Below are positions 23,148-35,385 of a stretch of 64,000 nt of DNA, in pieces. The notes under the pieces are model-generated. The model saw only the letters and a program-made list of their open reading frames with translations, did not search any database and was not told where the DNA came from. The translations under genes and the position numbers were made by a program. This DNA comes from Pogostemon cablin (taxonomy: Eukaryota; Streptophyta; Magnoliopsida; Lamiales; Lamiaceae). Within the stretch, counting starts at the first letter, position 1, and each line of letters begins with the position of its first letter. Where the stretch lies: NCBI GenBank assembly GCA_023678885.1, contig CM042975.1, forward strand, positions 28,313,405-28,377,404, written 5' to 3'.

Positions 23148-24775
23148 TCTATTTATTAGAACCACAGTGATTAGAATATATAAAACTATTATAATTGAGT
23201 AATCTAATTCATTGTACTAATACGAATAATTAATTTAAGAATTTGTATGCACTATTAAAATGATAATAAAAAGAGAAAAAAAAATTGTTTTTATTTTTTC
23301 GTTGAAGCCACGCTCTATCGATTATACTCTTAATTTAATTTAGAAATATTAAGTTATAATAATGTGTACTTTGATAAATTATAACTAAAATAATGGTTTA
23401 TACGTAAAGAAAATTTAAAAATTAAGGTCCAATCAATTTCACCGATGATAACAATGGATAAAACTCCTTATTAAGTAAGTATAATTTATTGTACTAATGA
23501 AATGAATGAGAATAATTTAAGTTTTATTATACACCATTTTAATTATAATAATAATAAATCAATCTTATTGTTGATGCAAATGCTTAATTGATCATTTTTT
23601 TATTTTATTTTATTTAAATCTAATTTATTAAGTTATACTCCCTTCATCCCACTAAAGATGCAACAATTTTTTTGGTATGGAGATAAGGAGTATAATAATT
23701 TAATGGATAGTGAGTTAATTTGAAGATATAATATTTAATGTGTAGTGGGTAAGTGTATTAGTGGTGTGTGGGCTCCATATGAATAAATTAATTATTTTTG
23801 ATGGGTCTCATATGCTTAAAAAGGACAACCCAAAAAGAAAAATGTCACAATACATGAAAAGTAAAAAAAATAAAAAATCAAATCATCAATTAACATTTGA
23901 AAGGTTTAGAAATTCTAAGGCTATATATTATTCTTTTCAATTAGTTACATTTTGTTACACCTAACTATGATTTAATATAAAATAATAGCATTTGAAAACA
24001 AATAATATAATAGAATTCACTAAATGAATCAAATATATTATTGTAATTTTGATCTATTCGAAATAATAATAAATAAAATAAAAAATCATCCCCATATCCA
24101 ACAGTGAATGAAGCAATGATTATTAAGACAATGTTGCACTTAAAATTTTTTAACTATCTAATTTTAGTAAGTCATAGATGAAAAAAATTATTAGAAAAAA
24201 TACTTAAAATTAACTCAATCCTTGTTATTATTATTATTAAAATTAATATTTTTAAAATAAATGAATAGAATAGATAGATTCAACTAAATTTATCTTATAA
24301 CTGAAATTGTGTCTAAATTAAAAGATTTTATCAGATCAAATATATTGAATCGTGTATAACTATATAACTTACTTATTCATTATTAATATAGAGTCATGAT
24401 ATTATAATGAAAATAATTGTATAAAATGTTTTGTCTTGGTGTTTAGACAATTTAAAAGTAATATAATAAAATAACTTAGAGTATACTTGGATTATTTGAA
24501 ATAATTTTAAATATTATTTAAAAATCGTGTGAGAAAATTAAATTTGAATAATTGTAATAAAATCATATTTTTAAAGAGATGTGTAAAAATAATATATTTA
24601 CTCCAAAATTATGTTTTAAAATAGGGCAAAATAATAATAATAATAATAAATCGGGCCATTGGAAAATTGAGCCTATAATGAATTTTAAAAAAAAATCAAT
24701 CAGCTAATTAAACTTTGAAATCCAATACAAACCAAACAATATAAAAATAACTTAGAAATAATTAGTTTTTCTCAT

Positions 24776-24920
24776 AAAAATACTCATTTAACCTTGTCAT
24801 GATACCTCACATTTTTACAAAAATTATAAATACACATTTAATCTTATGAGGACACCTCACATTTTTACAAAAATTATAAATACACAATGAACCTCATCAT
24901 CACACATCACATTTTTTCAA
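24776..24920 (+). repeat. About three tandem copies of a ~62-bp unit
   Basis: The unit contains ACCTCACATTTTTACAAAAA then TTATAAATACACA and recurs with changes. Confidence 0.7.
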
Positions 24921-25352
24921 AATTAAATTTGGTAGCTTATTTTGCTTTAATATATGATTAAGTTTGAATATTTGAGGTATACTTAAAAATGATATCATCG
25001 TAGAATTTTTGGCAATTCAAACTAGATAAATTACATTAAGATATTCATCTCCTTCTATATCTTGATTTAAACATAAGAAAAGCGATGACATGTGGTATAT
25101 TCAGCTTCGATTCTTAATTTCGTGAAACAATCTTTGTCGTTGAAAGTTAATTAAAAGTCAATTAAGTATTATTTTTTCATTTCCCTGGTCAGGCATCCTC
25201 GCCGATCTAATGAGAAAGATTCCACCGACGATATTTTCTTATAAATTTTCATTAATTTTAAAATGTCTAAATTTGAATATATAATTATAATTATAATTAT
25301 TTGTTTACGCTTTTTGTAATATGCAAAACCTCTTAATTAAGTATCGTTACTA

Positions 25353-25639
25353 CTCTCTCGTCCGAATATTTTCACTCATTTGTACAGGCATGGAGATTAA
25401 GTCGTGTTACTTTTTAATATATAATATGAGACAAAGTAGGGATAAATTAGTAATTTAAAAAGAAAAAACGAATAAAGTTGTTGGGAATGATAAATAAAGT
25501 GTAAAAAGTAATTAAAGTTGTTGGAATTATAAAAAGTAGGTAATAAAATATTATCTATTTTTATCATTAATAGAATGTGTAAAAATACGTGGGATAACCC
25601 AAAATGAAAAGTGAGTAAAAATACGTGGGATGGAGGGAG
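25353..25639. mobile_element. Stowaway-like MITE
   Basis: CTCTCTCGTCCG at the left, GGGATGGAGGGAG at the right, flanked by TA on both sides. Its interior matches 28762-29018. Confidence 0.8.
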
Positions 25640-26744
25640 TAACATTTATAAGCTCCATTATAAATACCAAGGTTCAAATTAATGCAATTTCGACTTTGAA
25701 AAGTTCAGACAAAAATAAAAGAGTGAGGCTTGAGTGCACCCCGGAGCACATCTTGCGCCTTTAGAATTTAGTATTATGGGTAAGAGTATATTATTTTGTT
25801 GTAAAGGGTATACACTTTAATTAGTAAGCGTACACTATTTTGTTCTAAATGTTATACACTTTTTATTAATATTTTTATTTTTCTTCAGAAAATAAAGGGT
25901 ACACATCTTTATATTAAAGGGTATACAATTTAATACAAAATTCTAAAGGCACACACCCGTGCGCCCACAAGTTTTTGCCAAAATAAAATCATCCAAATTA
26001 ATCTTAAAAAAACAATCGTCACAACTTGGAATATAATACAGTATATTATGTTACACCTAATAAATAGATTTATTTAGAACTAAAATGAAATTGGCCATGA
26101 TAATTTATTTTTTTTATAAGTACTCGTCATAATTACACGATTGGGTATCAACATTTCATATCAATATGACTTCTCGAAGTGCACACTATATGAAAGAAAT
26201 CAAATTCAATCCGTCAACTCTCTAATTTAAAACGATAAAAAATTTACTCTAATTCAAATATCTTTTCTTTAATAAGATAAATTACTTAATTTTTTATACT
26301 TTATTTATTAATCTCAAAAAACTTTATTTATTTTTTTATGTAAAAAATTATCAATTTATTCATATTTTTTTATATTATATATTTAAATTAAAATTAATAT
26401 TTCTCTATTTGTGTACCATACAAATTGGTATAAATATCATATATGGAGAAAATATTAAAATTAATTAATGTGAAGAAAGTATATAATTAAAAACGTTAGG
26501 CGGTTGGGCTATTTATATTGACTGCATAAACTCTATTTATAGAATCATTTTTTTGTTACCTGCATTATATTCCATCCATTAGAATCATTATTTTCTTTCC
26601 TCATTTTCATTTGCAGAGCATTTTGTAAAATTATCCATTCCTTAATATATATATATTCTTAATCTAAAATCTTTAAAATATAAAGTCACACGTACATAAA
26701 ATAATGCATAATTGCTATAAACTACATAAAGAACTAATACTTAT

Positions 26745-27005
26745 AACTGTACAATTATAGATTGTAATATCATAAATACCCCTATGTATTTGCACAATTT
26801 TATTTTGCACAATTTTATTTTTGGTCCGGCGGCCAGCCGGCGGCGGTCCGATGGGTGGGTTTGTGGTTTAAAAGTGTATGAGATTATAATGAATTAAGAT
26901 TATATTTAGTATTTTATTTTAATATTTTGTATGTGAGAGTTATTTTTTGAATTTATTATATCTCCTAGTAATTTAGGGTAAAAGTGTTTACTTAGGAGTG
27001 ATTTT
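26745..27005. mobile_element. Shorter relative of the GC-rich element
   Basis: GGTCCGGCGGCCAGCCGGCG followed by GATGGGTGGGTTTGTGGTTT, then TTTTAATATTTTGTATG and CTCCTAGTAATTTAGGG, parallels the right part of 22532-23147. Confidence 0.5.
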
Positions 27006-27574
27006 TCCTAAAATATATTTTAATTTTAATTTTTTATCCATTTCTAACACACTAACATCTTTTATAATAAACTTATTATAATAAATTAGTTAAATTTTTT
27101 TTAAAATTAATAATGTAGACTAGTTAAGATGAATGATTTTCGGATGAAGGAAATTTTTAATTTCGAAATGAACTGATAATAAAATTTGTAATGAGCAAAT
27201 GTAATCGATCTTAAGCTGAATAAAGAAGTTCAATATATGTTTGGTGTGCCCAATTTAAGGCCTAGCTACTAGACATGCACCCGGTTCATTTGTGCATGTC
27301 TACTAGCTACCATACATAATTTTAAATTATGACAATTTCTGTATGGCCTACATATGTATCATGTGAGACGTCTTGTCCAAATTAGACTGATTTTATTCAA
27401 TTTGACGTTTTAATGTCACAAAAAATTAAATTAAATAAAGTAAACTTATATTAAATGGACAGACCAACTCATATATGGAACTATGGACTATCGAGTGCAC
27501 TTTTCTTTTCTTTTTCTTTTTTTTAATAATTTTATAATTTTTGATTAGTTGTTGTATGTTAAGTATACATAGCA

Positions 27575-27800
27575 GGAATTTTTGATGACATGTCGTCTTC
27601 AGAGCGCTCCAATGTGACGTGTAATTTTCTCAATTTTTTTGAATTTTTAATACTTTTTTTAATATTTTTTTTTTTACTTTTAATTAACTTTCTTATTTAA
27701 TATTTTCCTTTTTAAATAATGTGTTTTTAATTTTAATAATAATTAAATTTTTAATATTTTATTTATTTATTTGGATATCATTAATTTTTTTAATATATAA
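27575..27800 (+). repeat. Dispersed repeat, copy 1
   Basis: From TAGCAGGAATTTTTG through GTCGTCTTCAGAGCGCTCC and GTGACGTGTAATTTTCTCA it matches the reverse complement of 46010-46285 over more than 200 bases. Class unknown. Confidence 0.65.
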
Positions 27801-28761
27801 TTAATATTTATTTTAAACAAACAGTAAAATTAAAGATTTATTACCAAGAGTTATATGCTTTGATCATAATTGCACTTAAATACAATGAAAAAAATGAAAT
27901 ACCAACAACTACATAAATATACAGCAAAGAGACAAAATTGTCCGTATGTAGTTGTACATTTTTTTAGAGAGGCCGAGGGAATAATAAATAGTTTTCAATT
28001 GAATTATGTTATAAAGTAACATTTAAAAAAATACAAGTTAAAATTCTTTCAAATAATTATAATATTTGTAAATATAAATTAACTTCTTACATGATTTAGT
28101 TATACATTACATTATCAAAAGTCAAATATTATAGTAATTAGTTGCAAATTCTTTACATTGATGGAATAAATTGTTTAGGCATAAGGAAAAAAATCTCCTT
28201 AATTAATGTTGTTATGTTATATAACACAGATTATTCAATTATAAAAAATAAGAATAATAATTAAATGATCCCGTATACGTTTCATACTTAGTTTATATAT
28301 AAAGCTCTCACAAAAGAATTCTTTTAAATTAATTGTAAAATATGCTGACATCATCAATTCAATAAATTTTCAGTTTTTTTTAATCTTTTTTTTTGTGATA
28401 ATTTTAAGTAATTCCTTTGTATTATATAAAATTCTATATAAAAAAAAGTAAAGGAAAGAAAAACTTCATGTACATGGAGAATCATTTTACTAATATCTTG
28501 CTTTTTTTTTATAAAAATATATATTATTTATTATTTATTTTATCTCGGGAAAAGAATTTCGTGAACAATCTCGTACTTAAAAAAAAAATCTGAAAAAGTA
28601 ATAGGTCAATGCATATACCACCAATATGATGTTCTAAATGTGATCAATCTCAAGATTGGTCAAGAATATTGCAACTTTAATTGTAATAATTGTGGTTTGT
28701 TGATGGATGAACTTGACCAGACAAAACCTCTTTATTTAAATATTTGGGCCCAAATTTGCTA

Positions 28762-29018
28762 CTCCTTCCGTCCCACATTTTTACCCATTTGTACGGGTAC
28801 GGTGATTAAGACATGTTATTTTTTTAATATATAATGTAAGACAAAATATGAATAAATTAGTAATTTAAAAATAAAAAGTAAATAAAGTTATTAGGAATGA
28901 TGAATAAAGTGTAAAAAAATAATTAAAGTTGTTAGAATCATAGATAATAAAATATTATGCATTTTTACCATTAATGAAATGAATAAAAATACATGTGACA
29001 TCCCAGAATGAAAAGGAG
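28762..29018. mobile_element. Stowaway-like MITE, right end degraded
   Basis: CTCCTTCCGTCCCAC at the left; the interior matches 25353-25639 (TTAGTAATTTAAAAA, then AATAAAGTTATTAGGAATGA). The right end is only partly conserved. Confidence 0.65.
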
Positions 29019-29478
29019 GTAAAAATAGTGGTGTGGGCGCGTATTTTCTTAACTCGAGTTACCCAATGAGGACCTGAGGTACTATTACTCACTCGAGTTT
29101 ATGTGAAATTAAAATATTAGGAATATTTTAGTATTTGTAATTCATAGATATTATTCTATATTTCTCTCTCAAAATTAAAATATTAGCACTACATATATAA
29201 TCTTACATTGATTAAACAAGCCATGGTCCATGGTTCGAGTTTGTTCCCTAATCACCTTCATTATTGACAGACTCAACGATGCAGCCATCTGCCATCAAAC
29301 AAAATTAATTAATTAATTAAATATATTAGGTAAGAATTGATTATCAAATGTTAATAACATCTCATTCAAGATTATTCATTTTTTTAACGAGTTTGATCTC
29401 CTGTGTCTTCGATGCATAAATTATATAAATGTATAACATTTTGTTCTAAAGATATTTACACTTTAATTAATAAGAGTA

Positions 29479-29676
29479 CTTCCTCCGTCCGCTTTCAATG
29501 GTATCATTTTTTCATTTTGGACGTTCGCCCCCAAGGGTCTCATTTTCTTTTTTTATCCACACACCCACTAATATAACTAAAAAATAGAACCCACACCTCC
29601 ATGAATACAACTACTCACTACACATTAAATAACAATACTCCTTAGTCTCTGTTTCCAAAAGCAAATGGCACGAGAG
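29479..29676. mobile_element. Stowaway-like MITE
   Basis: CTTCCTCCGTCCGCTTTC at the left and a degenerate GGCACGAGAG end at the right, flanked by TA. Confidence 0.6.
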
Positions 29677-30285
29677 TATTATTTTTCATTAAAAAGGTCA
29701 AAAAGTATTAAGATTTTATAACAAGATATACTACAACTTTTGAAAAATATGAAGCATTTTTTTATTTTTTTTCCTTTAGACATTCAGCAAACTTTAAAGT
29801 AATTAATAATTTCTTTTTTGAATGAAAATTTTTAGAGAAGCTCTAATTTAATTGCGACTCTCAAAAGAGTAATTCTTTCTTTGAAAGATAAAAGGAAAGG
29901 CTGTCAAAACCTTTGATTATTGGATTCATCTTTCAGTATAAATAAGCTAATATCCTCCACATAACAGAACCAATCACTCTTATTTTCTACAATTTCAAAA
30001 TATAACACTATTACAACCCAGAAACAACGTTGAGAAAAAAAACTCATGATAACATCAAAGTATATTTAGAACAACAAAATCCTAATTAGCTTCCAAAATT
30101 GAAAAGATGTTCATCAACCTGCTGCTCTTCAAAGGAGCTTCTCAAATGAAAATCAAGAAACTTTACTAGTTTCTTCGATACCCATTACAGATTATTCATT
30201 TTTGCATGGTGAAGTTAGTTCTCAAGGATCCTCCGTCTTACGAGACTAACAATAATCATCAGCAGTGAATGTTAGATAAAATACA

Positions 30286-32961
30286 CTAACCTGTTTCCTG
30301 TGTTTCTTTACTGCTAATATTGTTGTGTGACTTTCTACGGAACAAGCTTCTGAATAAGGTGATAACAGCAATGAGAGCGACTTCCATGTGCTCGGAGCTA
30401 TTTATCTTTACGCATAACTGGCCCATTTTCCGGCTATTCACATTGGCATTTACAGACATTCTTGTGCCCCGGCTCAACCTAAAGTCGGACTGTATGCTTC
30501 CACCCAGAACGGTCTCTTTTTGAAAAGAGATAATCGTCATTGATAGATTCACTTTTTCATCTCTCATGGGGTAGTCTTTCCCATTTAATGTGACTTCAAA
30601 ATTACCACCATGAGCTGTTTCACCACCCCCACTCACCCCTCCAACGTTCATTTTGAAATTCAGCCTCCTTTTGGTAATGCTATCCTCAATCTTGGCACCA
30701 TAATAGGACTTGTTTCCATAAGACATCACAGAAACACCACATTCTGTAATGTTGTGCTGAAAAGGCTTCAGCTTTGTGTTTCCTCGAAATGTGCAGATCA
30801 GTTCCTTACCTGCAGATTGGACATCAAGGCCTACACTGTGGGTGAGCCCTCTAGGATCTAAGAAAGCTGCTGTAGATTCACATTGAACATTAAAATCTTG
30901 TTTGTCCTTGCTCATTTGTCCTGCAATGTAGGTTATCACATTCTTCTTGACTTCTCCAGCAATCTCAATGTTGATTCCATCAAAGCCTACATCGTGATCC
31001 CAACCATGTGGATCGAGAACAGGCCTCATGAGCCACTGGTCGCTTGTGATAAAACAGCGGTATCTATGAGCAGCCGAATCAGAATCAAAACTTGGAGGAA
31101 CAGCTATATCTGAAACCACGCTTGCCTCTGGAGGTCCTTCCTGATTTTCAGGATTATCATCAGAGGGAACACCATCATTGGCTTTCTCCTTTCTTCTGAT
31201 GTATTCATGTTTCAGCTGTTTCTTCAAATAAAGGGTCTCCCGGTAGTCCAACTCATCAAGATAGTCCTTTTTCTGAGAGGGGGTCAACTTCTTGAATTGA
31301 GCTCTTGACAGAATACGGATAGGAGGTAATTGATCGTATTCATCTTCCTCATCCATTTCAGAAATCAAGAGTTCATCAATTTCCAAATTTGCTCCATCTA
31401 GATTCAATTTGATGTGATGGTTAAGAAAAGATGATAGCAGATGCGGCAAAGAAGGCAACCTGGAATTATGGGACGGTCCTAACTGTATGCTGTCTCCAAA
31501 TTGCAGAAGAGTATTAACATCACCAAGAATCTTGGTGCATATGCAAATAAACAAGAACCGGGACATCCATACCTGTCCATTAGGAAGAACCTTTGTCCCA
31601 GAGTTATCCATTCTACACGACGGATGATTCTCCACCAAAATTACAGGATTTTCAAGTTTGTTATCCAAAATTGCCTGGTGAATATGGTGTTGAACGATCT
31701 GTGTGCAGTAACTGACGTAAGAATCATAGCTTACAGGATATCCATTCTGACCTTCAGGAAGGGCGGCAGAGGAATGAGTCATGACAATGTTGGTGCTGAA
31801 CCAGATTGCAGGGCCAAGAATGTCAGTAACAAGCTTCAGTAATGGAAGATCAGAATAACCCATGTGAAACAAATCAAGACGTTCAAAATATAACACCACG
31901 TCTGGGCGTGATTTTCGAATAAAACGCTTGATAGAGTGCAAGATTTTTCGATTCTTACTATCAGAATACGATGAGGAAGGCAACAGACCAGGAGTGTCGA
32001 TAAAAGATATCCTGATGCCATTTACAGTTCCCACAATCTCACGAACTTTATCAGTAGCAGGTCGAAATGCATCAGTTATCACCTTTGATTCACCAAGTAT
32101 AGAATTTATAGTGGAACTCTTGCCAACACCAGTTTTTCCCAAAAGAAGTATCCTAAGAGAGAAGGTCAATTCAGGTGAACCAGTCTCTTCCTGCTGAGCA
32201 GCTATTGCTCGAGCTCTATCACTTCGGAGATTAGCTCTTCCTAAATCAGATTCCCCTGATCGTATCAATGTTGCTAGGTGAATCCGATATAAAACTTTAG
32301 CCACAGCAAGATTATCTAAAGATGGGCCAAGTCGACGAAGAAAACGCAAGAATTTAATTTGGAGATCTTCAACCTTAGCAAGAGGGTCTAAGTTTTTTTC
32401 CTCAGAACTGGAATTAGATCCAGAAGAACTTTCCACTTGTGAAGTTAAGGGATCCTGAGCTATTGGTACATCACTAGATGAACAAGTTGTGTCAGTAGAA
32501 AGAGGCTGTGCAATGAAATTTGTAGTTGCTTGAATTTGGCCTAATGCATGAAAGAGCAAGCAGCAGATGTTACATTGTTACGCAATAATCATTACAAGTA
32601 ATACCAAAAAAGATGCTTCCATTTTTAGCAGTAGTATTCCTAGATTTCCCACTTGGAGACAAATTAGCATTATTTTTATTTTTTAAGCATAAAATTATTA
32701 AATAGCAATGCTCCTAAGAACTAGAAACAGAATCCCCAATGAGGAATACTTCATAGATAAAATATAATTTCCCTTGTTTCGTTGCTCTTTTGCAATACAC
32801 CTAATAAACTAGAAATAAAAAAAAGAGCGATTACCTTGTATATCAAGCTCTTCATTCTGAGAGTCCCGAGACAAAAAACTTTCTGATCCTGACAGTGGTC
32901 TAATGGAACCAATAGGTTTTGATATCACTTGAGAGAAAACCCAATCTTTAATGCTTGTCAT
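30286..32961 (-). CDS. TOC90: Toc90, Toc159-family chloroplast import receptor GTPase
   Basis: This outer-envelope GTPase recognises chloroplast precursor proteins as part of the TOC translocon. Two coding exons, 32961-32835 and 32540-30286, join in phase to give 793 residues, which agrees with my memory of Arabidopsis TOC90. The N-terminus MTSIKDWVFSQVISKP is typical. The short acidic-poor N-terminal region, compared with Toc159 or Toc132, marks the Toc90 branch. The GTPase domain follows, with GKTGVGKSST (P-loop), DTPGLLPSSS (G3) and the conserved RPATDK region. The C-terminal membrane-anchor (M) domain includes WDHDVGFDGINIE and LDPRGLTHSVGLDVQ. A further intron lies in the 5' UTR (about 32971-34092, acceptor CACAG, donor CAG/GTAAAT), with a leader exon near 34093-34330. 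Confidence 0.95.
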
Positions 32962-34092
32962 GGTACTGCCTGTGATTAAAGAAAATGAATTCATTACAAA
33001 ACATCCAGATGCAAAAGAGAATGGCACAAATTGCAGAAAAAGAAAAATCAATGAGATAGTTGACAAGCCAATTAAATCAGGAATCAGGATTCCACATACA
33101 TATTTGTGAGTGTATATGCATGCATTAATGCGAAGTAGAGATAGAAATCAACTGAGCAGCAGACAAGTAGTGACCAAAAGGGTTAGAATTAATTTTTGGG
33201 ATGAAGATGAACTCATAAACCAAGTAAACAACCAGATTCCACCGCTTCTTAGGGTGTAGGGACAATTTGGATGCAGGAAACATAATCTTCCTAGAGAATT
33301 ATTTTAGATAATAGTTCTATAGTCCATAGATTTTGGTTGACCTTGACTTTATTATATATTGTGTTGATCATCAACTGCTTCTAACCCTTATGTGTTCCAC
33401 ACTGCAATTCAATCTATTCTATTCATGCAAACTCTTACTCTACTTTGCAGGGGTCCCAAAAACAGATTTATATATAATTTTCTGAGTATAGGTGTAAGGG
33501 GAACAGAAAATTATGGAAGGACTTCTCCAAAATCTCACCAATAGCATGTCAAATCTAAAAACAACATAGAAGTTCCTATTTGGAATGGTCTCAATCTCAC
33601 ATAGACCGGTACAACTGGTAAAGACCCATCATCCATGAGCTGACAAACTGATGGCTTTTGATAATTTATCTTGAGAGATGTTGTGAAAGCCTCTCAACAA
33701 ATACTAGGGAAACTTGTTCTTCAATAAACAATTACATAATGGGTGCAGCATATTACTAATTTCATCATAAATGTGACATCTGCAGTTGCATTGACCCTGA
33801 AACCTTGATTCTTCAATACTACAAACCTAAGATATTTTATGAAGCCTAAGTATCACAATTTCCCAAGCTTTTCTGAGCACAAACCAAAAAAAATTGCAAC
33901 CTAAACAGTTAATTTTCGCGAAGCACAAGCCTAAACATAATTCCCTGTGTATACTGATGGCCTCAAATACATCTTCGCATAGAACATCGAAGCTCTGAAC
34001 TTAACAATAACATTATATGACAGTATAAAAGCAATTAAGCAAAATAAGGTAAGCTAAAAACAAAGAAACGAAGTGTGTTCTAGGTATTTACC

Positions 34093-34330
34093 TGAACTGA
34101 ATGAGAATTGGCAACTCCAATAACAAGGATTCACAACTTCAACGGTCAATTATGCATACAAAATCGAAATTCAAACAGAGTTCCCCCAATTCTTCTATCC
34201 CATTGACGAGATACCGCAATTAGGGAATTGTAGAACAAAGTTAGGCTGGTTTGTGGGATTGTTTTTCATGGATATTCAGATGAGACAATATTGAAGAAAG
34301 CAAATGAAGGATTTTTGGGGGTTCTGCGAA
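34093..34330 (-). promoter_or_regulatory. Likely 5' leader exon and promoter side of TOC90
   Basis: On the minus strand TTCAG is followed by GTAAATACC at 34092, a good donor that pairs with the acceptor just before the start exon. The transcription start is not defined. Confidence 0.4.
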
Positions 34331-35385
34331 GTAACCAATCGTATAAGAGCACAAAACGACGTTGTATTGTTTTCAAACAATTTTGGGCCATTAAAATCGT
34401 CCATTCACAATGAGATTCCAAAATTTTTTTAGTCTACTCTTCATCTTTTTATTACTTTTTGTTCTATTTATTTTTCTCTTTTTTTCCACTTCATACTACC
34501 ATTGCTACTAACAAATTTTTAGGTTATTGTGGGAGTGCAGTTTGAGTTTATATAATATACTCCCTCCGTCCCAGTTAAAGAGGGTCTTTTTTTTCATTTT
34601 GGTCGTCTCACTCAAAGAGTTTCCTTTCCTTTTTTGCACACATGGACCACACACCCCTCTAATACAATTAAAATATGGGACTCACACTCTCATTAATACA
34701 ACTACCCACGAGTTCCCTTTCCTTTTTTACACACATGGATCAAACACATCTCTAATACAATTAAAATATGGAGCTCACACTCTCACTAATACAACTACTC
34801 ACTACACATTAAATAATAATACTCTTTAATCTACGTGCAAAAAAACAAAAGACCCTCTTTTAACGGGACGAAGAAAGTGAAGTTTAGGGTATGGTAGATA
34901 GTTTCATAAATTTACTATCACTTCTACACTGAAATATTATCGATTTTTATCCACCCCTTACAATTTTTGCCTACATTTTATTATTTCATTTGACAAGTTT
35001 AGAAAGTTGTTTATCACATGCTATCCTCTCTATACTAGTAACATAGTGGATCGTATTCTTATGATCAGTTAAAGCAAAAGACAATGTCTCATGTTTCATT
35101 AGACAATAATAATCTAAACAAACAATACACGATTAAATAATTGTTGGCTTATAGAATTAAGTAGTCAAGTGTAAATTTTATAACTACTCTCAAATGACGT
35201 AAACACTCATATTTTAATGTCACGAATTAGAAAGTAGACTTCTTTTCTTGAAAGAAATCAGTTCTCAGCAGACAATTTAAAGCTCCATAAAGAAGCCAAA
35301 TAGATAACACAAAAGGTTCCCAAATAATTGTTCTTATAAGTTGAACAAAATTTCATGAAAGTAACACCATCATCTGGTAATATCA
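34331..35385. other. Intergenic region between TOC90 and UBP22
   Basis: This contains the TOC90 promoter, one MITE (34560-34877) and the 3' UTR of the deubiquitinase gene. No gene seen. Confidence 0.6.
34560..34877. mobile_element. Stowaway-like MITE with internal duplication
   Basis: CTCCCTCCGTCCCAGTTAAA at the left and TTTAACGGGACGAAGAAAG at the right. Inside, a ~110-bp segment with CCTTTCCTTTTTTNCACACA-type sequence and ATACAATTAAAATATGG occurs twice in tandem. Confidence 0.7.

Larger units (their letters stand above)
23148..30285. other. AT-rich gene desert
   Basis: No gene could be supported. It contains MITEs (25353-25639, 28762-29018, 29479-29676), part of one starting at 23638, tandem repeats at 24776-24920, a fragment of the GC-rich element at 26745-27005 and a dispersed repeat at 27575-27800. 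The last ~250 bases before 30286 are probably TOC90 3' UTR. Confidence 0.6.
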